From positions 1 through 64,000 of the forward strand of contig JAFSTC010000014.1 of NCBI GenBank assembly GCA_017450705.1: a DNA stretch of 64,000 nt, in the 5' to 3' direction. The notes beneath the pieces were generated by a model. It did no database searches, was not told the origin of the DNA, and saw only the letters and a list, made by a program, of their open reading frames with translations. The DNA is from Lentisphaeria bacterium. GTDB taxonomy: Bacteria > Verrucomicrobiota > Lentisphaeria > Victivallales > Victivallaceae. Every line of letters starts with the position of its first letter. Positions within the stretch are counted from its first letter, which is position 1. Below, piece after piece: positions 26,593 through 34,345 of this stretch. The position numbers and the translations under genes are program-made.

Positions 26593-26639
26593 GAAACGCG
26601 TTTCACGTAGTGAAATGTTATCTCATGATATATATATCA
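26593..26639. promoter_or_regulatory. Cluster of three palindromes in the operon leader
   Basis: GAAACGCGTTTC (26593-26604) is a perfect 12-bp palindrome with a central CG as in LacI operators. TTTCAC-GTA-GTGAAA (26601-26615) overlaps it. TGATATATATATCA (26626-26639) is a perfect 14-bp palindrome built from the TGATATA half-site seen at 25290. All lie downstream of the promoter, in position for roadblock-type control or RNA structure. Confidence 0.5.
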
Positions 26640-26666
26640 ATCTGCTTGGCAAGAAAGGAAGGAGAA

Positions 26667-27458
26667 ATGAAAAATTCCGACAGAGACGATTCGTTCCCGT
26701 GCACAGGCACGAGGATTGCGAGTTTCACGCTGATAGAGCTTCTCGTCGTGATTGCCATCATTGCGATCCTTGCCTCGATGCTCATGCCTGCTTTGCAGCA
26801 GGCGAGGGAGAGGGGAAGATCCGCGAACTGTGTCGGCAATCTGAAACAGCTTGGTCTGGCGATCCTTCAATATGCTTCCGACAACAATGATTTCGCCGTT
26901 CCGAACGATCCTATCACGGAGCCGCATTTCTCTTCGATGCCGGATGCCTATTGGCCCCGCCTGATGATGAGTCTGGGATACATCAAGGGGAATCCCGATC
27001 CCGCGATGGATGGGAACTGGAGTCAGCTTCCCATCCAGAACATCATCCTGAAGTGTCCCTCCTACGGGAAAGACGTCGCAAAAGGAGTCAATCAGGGGTG
27101 CGGCATCGGAGGCTATGTCGCGAATCCGCAAAACCAGTATTCCTATCGGGGATCTACCTACAATATCACCCGCATTTTCAGGAACAAGACGATGGACGGC
27201 ATTGCGGCCAATGCCCGGCTTCTTAAAATGACGAAGATCCAGCGGCCGGCGATTCTTTTTGCCGCCGCGGACGGATATGCGAACGCGAGGGCCGAGCTGG
27301 CGACGAATGCCACCGGCACGGATTCCTGCCGTCCGAACCTTGCCCGGCACAGCGGCCATGCGAATGTCACCCTTGCGGACGGACATGTCGCCGGCATCAC
27401 ACGGGATCCCTATGAAAACCGCACGGTCAAAAATTCCGAATGGAGGGCCTCCGACTGA
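26667..27458 (+). CDS. Pseudopilin-like protein with H-X9-DG motif, locus 2
   Basis: This 263-residue protein starts [14 protein letters not shown]. The pilin-type signal has Phe20 and Glu24 (+5) in [20 protein letters not shown] with Ser at -1, then [15 protein letters not shown] and a globular part. The C-terminal [14 protein letters not shown] exactly fits the H-X9-DG signature. The start is fixed by AAGGAAGGAG just upstream. It is the first gene of a tight plus-strand operon; the isomerase gene starts 22 bp later. Function in the envelope is inferred from the family; a glycan-binding or enzyme-display role is speculation based on the three-locus pattern. Confidence 0.88.
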   Translation: MKNSDRDDSFPCTGTRIASFTLIELLVVIAIIAILASMLMPALQQARERGRSANCVGNLKQLGLAILQYASDNNDFAVPNDPITEPHFSSMPDAYWPRLMMSLGYIKGNPDPAMDGNWSQLPIQNIILKCPSYGKDVAKGVNQGCGIGGYVANPQNQYSYRGSTYNITRIFRNKTMDGIAANARLLKMTKIQRPAILFAAADGYANARAELATNATGTDSCRPNLARHSGHANVTLADGHVAGITRDPYENRTVKNSEWRASD

Positions 27459-27480
27459 TTTTTCCGGAGAGGGGGGTATC

Positions 27481-28389
27481 ATGTTTCGGGTTCCCTTGTC
27501 TTTCTTTTTCGAATTCGGGAAAGTCAATGACGCGATGCGCCCGTACATCATGGGCGAATTCGCGGCGAACGGTGCGGAACATCTCGTTCTGACCCATGAT
27601 CTCATCAGTATGATCATGGCGGATTACACGATGGCGGCAAAACTGGCAAAGGAAATGTCTTCCGCCAACCTGACTTTCATGGATGCCCATGCGCCGTTCG
27701 GACAATACTTGGATTTGAACAATCCGGAGCCGGATGTCCGCCGTCAGATTCTGCTGCGGCACAAGCTCCACATCCAGATCGCTGCGGACATGGGGGTGGA
27801 TACGATGACGATCCATTCGGGCAACGATTACTATTATCCTGAGGTTCCGCTGGAAGTCCAGATCGGGAACACGATCGCCGCTTTGGATGAGCTGCTGCCC
27901 GTCGCGGAAAAACGGGGCGTGACCCTCTGCATCGAAAACATCTGGTGCCGGAGCAACACCCCGGAAAAACTGCTGGAGATCAAGGCCGCCTTCCCGACGG
28001 ACGCCCTCGGCTTCTGCTTCGATGCCGGACACGCAAATCAGGTGGACAAGGGAAGGAATTTTGAAAAAAACAGCGTCGCCGACTGCTATGTGCTTGTCGG
28101 GGAGACTCCCGCCTACGACGATCGGGTCCAGGAAAAAATGCTGCCTCATATCGTGAACTGTCATTTCAGTGATAACGACGGGCAATACGACAAACATTGG
28201 AATGTTATGGACGGAAACACGGATTGGATGAAGGTCATGCGGCTTCTGCGGAAGGCCCCCAGACTGAAATGCATCGAAAGCGAGGTCGTTCCGGTACGCA
28301 ATAAACTGTCCGTCCATGACATCTGCGGAGCTTTCCGCAAACTCGGGGAAACAATTGACAAGCGTATCCAGATGGAGGATCCCTTATGA
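27481..28389 (+). CDS. Sugar isomerase/epimerase, xylose-isomerase-like TIM barrel
   Basis: This 302-residue cytoplasmic protein matches the AP-endonuclease-2/xylose-isomerase-like superfamily. Barrel strands carry DAHAPFGQYLDLN, DTMTIHSGNDYYYPE, TLCIENIW (metal-ligand Glu), FCFDAGHANQ (Asp-x-x-His) and NCHFSDNDG. Members interconvert ketoses or epimerise sugar derivatives with a divalent metal. The ATG follows GAGGGGGG. Its stop overlaps the next start by four bases (ATGA), giving translational coupling to the DUF4091-like protein. It would process the sugar released by the two downstream enzymes; the substrate is unknown. Confidence 0.88.
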   Translation: MFRVPLSFFFEFGKVNDAMRPYIMGEFAANGAEHLVLTHDLISMIMADYTMAAKLAKEMSSANLTFMDAHAPFGQYLDLNNPEPDVRRQILLRHKLHIQIAADMGVDTMTIHSGNDYYYPEVPLEVQIGNTIAALDELLPVAEKRGVTLCIENIWCRSNTPEKLLEIKAAFPTDALGFCFDAGHANQVDKGRNFEKNSVADCYVLVGETPAYDDRVQEKMLPHIVNCHFSDNDGQYDKHWNVMDGNTDWMKVMRLLRKAPRLKCIESEVVPVRNKLSVHDICGAFRKLGETIDKRIQMEDPL

Positions 28390-31358
28390 AATTCAAAATC
28401 CCTCTCCTGGCGGGACTGGCACTCTGCCTGTTCGCCGATGCCGGCGGGGAAAACATCCTTGCCGGGAAAACGGCCGTTTTCGAGCAGAAACCGAATTATC
28501 ATCTGACCACGGACGAAAACGACCCGAAGGATCTGACCGACGGGAAAATCCGGAACTGGCTGATCTGGAACTACAGATCTTCCGTGGGTTGGCAGCGGGG
28601 GAAGCAGTATTCCTTTTATTTCGACCTGGCAAAGGAAATGCCGATCGGAAATGTCCGACTGCACACCTCCGCGGGAAGGAACGGCGTAAAGCTCCCGAAA
28701 TCGATTCGTATTTATGCGGGAAACGATCTGACGGAACTCGCGCTGATCGGTGAAATGATCAGAGCGGACCGGGGATCCGGTCCCGAAGAAAAAAACGCCG
28801 CCACGACTTTCTGGCTCGAAGGGAACAATTGTCCCGTCATTGCCCGCTTCCTGAAGTTCGTCGTAACTCCTGCGGATACCCCGGAGGCATACTTCTTCGC
28901 CGACGAGATCACGGTCGGGAGAGGCGGCGGCGATGCGGTTCCCGTCGGCAAGCTTCCCGTCAGCAAAGAGGCTGCCGTCCCGGAAAATTCAGCTGCCAAC
29001 ATCCTTGCCGGAAAAACGGCCGTCTTCGAGCAGAAACCGAATTATCGTCTGACAACGGACGAAAACGACCCGAAGGATCTGACCGACGGTCATATCAACA
29101 ACTGGCAGGTCCATTTCTACAAGACAAGTGTCGGTTGGCAGGGAAAATTCTATATCGGATTTCTCTTCGATCTCGGAAAAGTCATGGATATCGGCCGGAT
29201 CAGGATCCATACTTCGCAGGGACACGGCGGAGTTCATCTCCCGAAAGGGCTGATCGTCCTTGCCGGGAATTCGCCGGATGAATTTGCGATCCTCGACGAT
29301 ATGATCGCTTCCAATCCGGACCTGCCGAAGTACGAGGACGGACCGAAGGTGCTGTGGATCACGGCGAAAAACAAACCCGTCAAGGCGCGTTATCTGAAAT
29401 TCATTGCCATTCCCCATGAAGATTCCACTTTCTTTTTTCTCGACGAAATCGTTGTCTCGGAGGGAAAAGACGGAACTCCCGTCGGAAAACTTGCCGGATT
29501 CAAGGGCGGCACGAAAGAGTTCGTCAAATACAGCAGACTCCGGGAACGGCTGAAACGCGATGCCGCGATCATCCGGAACAACATCCGTCTTTCCCGAAGC
29601 GGACGCTCTCCGGAGCTGCCGGAGGATCTGCTCACGGGCGATGCTTCGCGGATAAAGCAGTTCAGCGGAACGGATACGGATTTCCCCCTGAACGAAGCGC
29701 AGGTGAAATTTGCGGAATTCCAGCAGAAAATTCTGGCCGAAACAGGATATAGAGGACTGGTTCTCTGGGGAGGAAACCGTTGGGATATGTTCCACTCTTT
29801 TCGATTTCCCGAAAAGAAGACTCCTGACACCGTTATGAAAATGACCCCCGGTGAGACCAGATCGTTTATCATCAATGCCGCCAATGCGGATCCCCAAAAA
29901 GCCGATGTGAAATTCGTCGTGGACGCGCCTTTCCCCGTGGAGGTGAACGAAACGATCACGGCCGTGGATACCGGGAACTTTTTCAATGCGAACCGCCTCC
30001 AGCCCCTGAAACCCCAGGGGAAAGAGTACCGGTTCGATCTTCTGCCGGGCGAGAGCAGTCAGCTTTTTTTCAGGATCCCCCTCCCGCGAAAGCTCGCGGC
30101 CGGAACTTATCCCGTAAAGGTGAAATTTTCCGACGGGAAAACCGTTACGGCGACCGTGAAGGCAAACGGGGCGAAATTTCCGGAGCATTTGACCGCGGAG
30201 CATGGAGCGTGGGATTACCTCAACAACCTCGGCTGCCATGGGAATGTCATCGACAGGAACAATTTCAGCCGTGCGATCGAATTGATGAGGGCTTATCAGA
30301 TCGATCTGTGCTGGGGACATGAAATCGCGCTTCCTCCGGCAAGACCGGATATGTTTGATGCCGACGGAAAATTGGTGAAACCGCTTGATTTCAGCAAACT
30401 GGACGAATGGCTGAACCTGATGAAGGGCTTTCGACGCTATGCCATCTTCGGCGGAGGAAACCTGAACAGTCGTCTGAATTTCGGCTGTCTTCCCGAGAAG
30501 GAGCCGGAACGGTTCACAAAGCGTCTTGTTTCCTACCTGAACGCTTTGGCGGCCCACATCGAAAACGTCCACAAGATTCCCGTCGACCGGTTCCGGCTGC
30601 ATTTCGTGGACGAAGCCAGCACCCCGGTGCAGAAAGAACTTTTGAAGGCCTGGTGTCGCGGGGTGAAACAGTCGGCCGCTCCTTCCGGCAGAAAATTCAA
30701 AAGCTACGGGAATCCCTTTTTTGAAGGGAATGTTCCGGTTTATCCCTATCCGGAACTGGATATCATCCAGCCGAACCCCGGTTTCTATCGGAGAGATGCG
30801 GTCAAGCGGTTTGCTGAGGCCGATCGGATGCGGGACGGAAAAGGCTTTACCGGTCTTTACGTTTGCAGAAATCGCGTCCGTCAGCGCGATGCCTATATGT
30901 ACTTCGGCATGATCTCACGTCTGGGGATCCTTTTCGACAACTTCATCGGGATCGGTTTTTGGAATCTTGCCTGCGGCCCCAAAGATGTCGGCGAACTGGA
31001 TTACACCGGCAGGATTTTCACGACATGGTACTTCCGCGGCAATGACATCATGGTCAGCCGACAGACCGAAGCGATTCTGGAAGGACGGGAAGATTTCGAA
31101 TACATGCTCCTCCTGAAAAAACTGATTCTCCTGCTGAAGGGATCGGATCCGGCTCTTTCTGCAGAGGGAGAAGAACTTCTCCGCTCCATCAAAGCGGAAA
31201 TGCTCTCCGAGCTGGGCGGACCTCATGATGATCTCTCCCTGTGGGCGGTTCGGAAGGACCGTTCCGCCGCGGACCGCCAACGGGAAAAAATCTGGGATTT
31301 CGCCGAAAGAGTCCAAAAGAAAGATCCGGCTGTCTTCAAAAAAACCATTTGGAAATGA
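28386..31358 (+). CDS. Secreted DUF4091-like putative glycosidase with duplicated discoidin-like modules
   Basis: This 990-residue protein has a signal peptide (MKFKIPLLAGLALCLFADAGG). Two N-terminal modules (about 22-180 and 205-360) begin with the same sentence, NILAGKTAVFEQKPNY then LTTDENDPKDLTDG, and look like F5/8-type (discoidin) carbohydrate-binding domains. A central Ig/beta segment (about 480-600) precedes a TIM-barrel region (about 610-930) with the DUF4091-type end GREDFEYMLLLKK. Candidate acidic residues include FVDEAS (Glu) in the barrel. It should act on external glycans. The start overlaps the isomerase stop, and the GH38-like gene starts 19 bp after its stop. Confidence 0.85.
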   Translation: MKFKIPLLAGLALCLFADAGGENILAGKTAVFEQKPNYHLTTDENDPKDLTDGKIRNWLIWNYRSSVGWQRGKQYSFYFDLAKEMPIGNVRLHTSAGRNGVKLPKSIRIYAGNDLTELALIGEMIRADRGSGPEEKNAATTFWLEGNNCPVIARFLKFVVTPADTPEAYFFADEITVGRGGGDAVPVGKLPVSKEAAVPENSAANILAGKTAVFEQKPNYRLTTDENDPKDLTDGHINNWQVHFYKTSVGWQGKFYIGFLFDLGKVMDIGRIRIHTSQGHGGVHLPKGLIVLAGNSPDEFAILDDMIASNPDLPKYEDGPKVLWITAKNKPVKARYLKFIAIPHEDSTFFFLDEIVVSEGKDGTPVGKLAGFKGGTKEFVKYSRLRERLKRDAAIIRNNIRLSRSGRSPELPEDLLTGDASRIKQFSGTDTDFPLNEAQVKFAEFQQKILAETGYRGLVLWGGNRWDMFHSFRFPEKKTPDTVMKMTPGETRSFIINAANADPQKADVKFVVDAPFPVEVNETITAVDTGNFFNANRLQPLKPQGKEYRFDLLPGESSQLFFRIPLPRKLAAGTYPVKVKFSDGKTVTATVKANGAKFPEHLTAEHGAWDYLNNLGCHGNVIDRNNFSRAIELMRAYQIDLCWGHEIALPPARPDMFDADGKLVKPLDFSKLDEWLNLMKGFRRYAIFGGGNLNSRLNFGCLPEKEPERFTKRLVSYLNALAAHIENVHKIPVDRFRLHFVDEASTPVQKELLKAWCRGVKQSAAPSGRKFKSYGNPFFEGNVPVYPYPELDIIQPNPGFYRRDAVKRFAEADRMRDGKGFTGLYVCRNRVRQRDAYMYFGMISRLGILFDNFIGIGFWNLACGPKDVGELDYTGRIFTTWYFRGNDIMVSRQTEAILEGREDFEYMLLLKKLILLLKGSDPALSAEGEELLRSIKAEMLSELGGPHDDLSLWAVRKDRSAADRQREKIWDFAERVQKKDPAVFKKTIWK

Positions 31359-31377
31359 AACGGGACCGTCTGCCGTT

Positions 31378-33801
31378 ATGCTGAATCGGATTTATCTCAT
31401 ACATCATACTCATTACGACATCGGTTTCACCGATCTGCCGGACGAGGTCGACCGTCAGCAGCTTGTCTATCTCGACGAGGCTGTCAGACTTGCGGAAAAT
31501 GATCCGGAATACTGCTGGACCATCGAAAGCGCATCGCTCCTCCGGAATTATCTCGAAAGCAGACCGGAAAAGATGGTCGGCAGACTTCTCGATCTGCTCC
31601 GCAGCGGCCAGTTCGAGGTCGCCGCATTCGATATGCAGATGCTCACCGAAACCGCATCGTTTCCGGAACTTCTGGAAAATGTCATGCGCGCCGTCCGTCT
31701 GGGAAAAGAATACGGCTTCCCCGTGGAATGCGCGATCCTCGATGATATCGGCGGATTCGCGGGGGAGCTTCCCCGGCTCATGAATGAAGCCGGGATCCGT
31801 TATCTCATCGCCGGATGCGGCGCGTTTCAGACGGAACTTCCGTGGGCGGATCTGCCCTATCTCTTTTATCTGGAATCCAAATGCGGCGGAAAGATTCTGG
31901 TGTGGAATCTGGGAAATGACCGGCAGGAAAATTCCTGGGAATCGAGATATCCGTTCCCCGTGTACGGCATGGGAGGACACTATCTGGGGTACAGGGCCTT
32001 TTCGGAACTCTTCGGAGAACCCGATCTCGGCGTCAGAACCGCTTTGCCGGATGATACGGATGAACACAAACTTACTGCCGCAGAAGTGTTTCATATCCTG
32101 GAAAAACGTTTGGAACAGGATAAATACCCTTATCCCGAACTCCTTCTCCAATACGGCGGCGACAATCGGAACCCGTCTTCGAAAATGGCGGAATTCGTAC
32201 GCAGACTCAATGCTTCCGGAAATTATCCGGCGATCGAACTCTGCACCCCGTCCGCATTTTTCCATGTGATGGAAGAGAAGTACGGGAACACGCTTCCCGT
32301 GATCCGGGGGGTCCTGACCGATCCGTGGAATATCCGGATCAATGCGGTCCCGTCGGTCCTGAAGAAATACCGCGGGGCCCAACGGCTTTACGATGCCATG
32401 CGGCTTTACGGCATGACCGACGGAATCATCCAGGAAAATTTGATGCTGGTGGCGGATCATACCCTCGGTTTGAACATCTGGGGCTGGCAAAGACTGTATG
32501 AGGAAAACGGAAAACGTCTGACGGCGAGTTGTTTTGACCGCCCCCGGGAAAGCTGGGCCTGCAAGGCGGCGTATGCGGAGAACGCATTCCGCAGGGCAAA
32601 ACGGCTCTGCCGGGATATGACGAAGAACCGTCCGCAGGAGGAGTCCGAGGGTGTGATCGTGCGCAACCGCACACCGCATCGGGTTTCCGGAACGGCGGAG
32701 CTGTATCTCGGCTCATATGCCAGAAGACTGGTTTCTCTGAAAGACGCTTCCGGGAATGAGGTCCCGCGTCAGCTCTGCGGACAGAACCGCTGGATGATCT
32801 ATGTCCGCGATGTTCCCGCACTGGGAAGTCTGCGGCTCGTACCGGAGTTTTCCGGGGTCTATGATGAAGTGCCTGTTCCGCCGCGGGCTGAAATCCCCGG
32901 GGAGATCGAGGCGGCGGGATTCCGGTTCGGATTTGCCGCGGACAGTTCCCTCCTGGAGATCAGGAACGGCAGGGGATGTTTGCTGACGGACGGCATATTC
33001 GGGACACTGATCCGAGAGAAAATCGCCGATACGGGGACGGGCGGCGAAAATTGCGGCCTGAAGCCGTGCAAAGAACGGATCCGGGAGGTTCTTTCCGGAC
33101 TTGCGGGAAAACTCGTTGCCGACGGGGCGCTTTATTTTGACGTCTTTCAGTCGGGGGTATTTTCCGACGGGCAGGCTGAACGGACCGTCAGGATCTGGAA
33201 ATTTCTGCCGCGCATCGATTTCCTGTTTCGCCTGGATATCCCCGAAACACCGGAAAAGAAATGCTGTTATGCGGCGTTTCCCCTTGCCGGAACTGACGGC
33301 ACGTTCCGTTTCGATCAGAACGTCGGGATCGTCTCTCCGGGAGAACTTCTGTCCGGTTCCATGCTGGATCTCTTCTACTGTTCCCGTTATGCGGCGGTCG
33401 AGTCCGAAAAATATACCGCCGTTCTCTGCTGTCCGGACGCGCCTGTGGTGGAGTTCGGCGGGCTTCATACCGCCGAGTGGCGGAAAAAGCTGCCTTTGAC
33501 CATCGAAAACAACCATATCTACGGTCTGCTGTGCAATAATATCTGCAATACGGACGCTCCCGCATGGCAGGGGGTCCTGGACACGTTCTCGTATTCGCTT
33601 TTCCTGCATGAGGAGAAATTTTCCGGCGGCATGGCGCAAGCCGACTGGAACTCCTTGACCGCTTTGGAGTGTGAGATCAGTTTTGAATCTGCGGATCCGG
33701 GGATCCCCGCCGTCCCGGAATCCCTTCGCATCCATACGGATTACCGGGGGAACTGGTATTTGGAAGATATGGATCGGTGTTCGCTTCTGCGGAAAATGTG
33801 A
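31378..33801 (+). CDS. GH38/DUF5054-like glycoside hydrolase
   Basis: This 807-residue protein starts MLNRIYLIHHTHYDIGFTDL. HHTHYDIGFTD (residues 9-19) is the metal-binding HxxxD-type opening of the GH38/DUF5054 superfamily. CAILDDIGG (about residues 120-128) is a candidate for the following acidic strand. The C-terminal half is beta-rich, as in alpha-mannosidases. No signal peptide is present. The ATG at 31378 is chosen because homology starts there; upstream sequence in this frame overlaps the DUF4091-like gene. A C-terminal beta segment typical of the family (FDVGNGRVEFSVPRFG) lies in another frame just past the stop, so the protein may be truncated by a frameshift near 33740-33780. Confidence 0.85.
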   Translation: MLNRIYLIHHTHYDIGFTDLPDEVDRQQLVYLDEAVRLAENDPEYCWTIESASLLRNYLESRPEKMVGRLLDLLRSGQFEVAAFDMQMLTETASFPELLENVMRAVRLGKEYGFPVECAILDDIGGFAGELPRLMNEAGIRYLIAGCGAFQTELPWADLPYLFYLESKCGGKILVWNLGNDRQENSWESRYPFPVYGMGGHYLGYRAFSELFGEPDLGVRTALPDDTDEHKLTAAEVFHILEKRLEQDKYPYPELLLQYGGDNRNPSSKMAEFVRRLNASGNYPAIELCTPSAFFHVMEEKYGNTLPVIRGVLTDPWNIRINAVPSVLKKYRGAQRLYDAMRLYGMTDGIIQENLMLVADHTLGLNIWGWQRLYEENGKRLTASCFDRPRESWACKAAYAENAFRRAKRLCRDMTKNRPQEESEGVIVRNRTPHRVSGTAELYLGSYARRLVSLKDASGNEVPRQLCGQNRWMIYVRDVPALGSLRLVPEFSGVYDEVPVPPRAEIPGEIEAAGFRFGFAADSSLLEIRNGRGCLLTDGIFGTLIREKIADTGTGGENCGLKPCKERIREVLSGLAGKLVADGALYFDVFQSGVFSDGQAERTVRIWKFLPRIDFLFRLDIPETPEKKCCYAAFPLAGTDGTFRFDQNVGIVSPGELLSGSMLDLFYCSRYAAVESEKYTAVLCCPDAPVVEFGGLHTAEWRKKLPLTIENNHIYGLLCNNICNTDAPAWQGVLDTFSYSLFLHEEKFSGGMAQADWNSLTALECEISFESADPGIPAVPESLRIHTDYRGNWYLEDMDRCSLLRKM

Positions 33802-33935
33802 TGCCGGTTATCGATCGAGGTCTCCGCATGATCCCGAATGGTCTTCCGCCGGAATTTGATGTCGGAAACGGCCGGGTGGAGTTCTCCGTGCCGAGATTCG
33901 GATGTCACCGCATGGTAGAACTCTCATACAAGGAG
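33802..33935 (+). pseudogene. Out-of-frame C-terminal remnant of the GH38-like gene
   Basis: In the frame entered at GTG 33777, the sequence reads ENVMPVIDRGLRMIPNG then FDVGNGRVEFSVPRFGCHRMVEL, which resembles the last beta strands of GH38-type enzymes and is unlike random translation. No stop follows before the palindromic element starts near 33950. It may be the tail of the preceding gene, separated by a one- or two-base change and cut by the element. Confidence 0.45.
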
Positions 33936-34156
33936 CAGGGCCCCCTTCCGCCTTGCTGTTCCCCGCACGGACAGACGGCGGTTTCAAAACGCTCCGCTTT
34001 TTTCGAAAAGGATGGAGGGCCGGGGGAGTGGAAACGGGGGGACCCTGAACGATCACCGCTTTTGCCTGACCGCCGGCAACGATGTCGAACGCCGCCGCCG
34101 GCAGACCCCAAAACCGCGGATAACACCGCGACCGCGAGATACAACGACTTTTTCAT
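33905..34156 (-). pseudogene. Gene fragment with signal peptide, truncated by a palindromic element
   Basis: An 83-codon frame starts MKKSLYLAVAVLSAVLGSAGG, a convincing signal peptide. After about 40 residues it enters the palindromic element, so the rest is not native. TTGACA-17-TATCTC (34190-34218) could be its promoter. It looks like the 5' remnant of an exported-protein gene; expression of a short peptide is possible. Confidence 0.35.
33950..34060. repeat. Dispersed palindromic element, degenerate copy 4 (reverse orientation)
   Basis: It reads GCTGTTCCCCGCACGG, then CAAAACGCTCCGCTTTTTTCGAAAAGGATGG and GGGCCGGGGGAGTGGAAACGGGG, matching the outer module and one hairpin arm of the other copies; the second arm is missing. 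It fills much of the gene-poor interval 33802-34345, which otherwise holds the remnants described and two divergent promoter candidates. Confidence 0.6.
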
Positions 34157-34189
34157 TTTTCACCGTGCTTTTTATATGGATCCCGCTTG

Positions 34190-34218
34190 AGATACCACCC
34201 GCGGCGGACATTGTCAAG
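34190..34218 (-). promoter_or_regulatory. Weak promoter ahead of the signal-peptide fragment
   Basis: On the minus strand: TTGACA, a 17-bp spacer and TATCTC, 34 bp before the ATG at 34156. The -35 is consensus and the -10 is poor. Confidence 0.35.
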
Positions 34219-34279
34219 CAGGGCGCCGCATACCCGCGGGGCTTTCCGGCCGTTTTTCGGCCGACTGTCCCCCGGCAAG

Positions 34280-34307
34280 TTGAATTTTGGCGAAAGAATG
34301 CTATTGT
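34280..34307 (+). promoter_or_regulatory. Promoter of the GH106-like gene
   Basis: TTGAAT (34280-34285), a 16-bp spacer and TATTGT (34302-34307), 38 bp before the ATG at 34346. Confidence 0.55.
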
Positions 34308-34345
34308 AATACGAAAATTCGAAGAGAGACACACGGGATCGGGCA

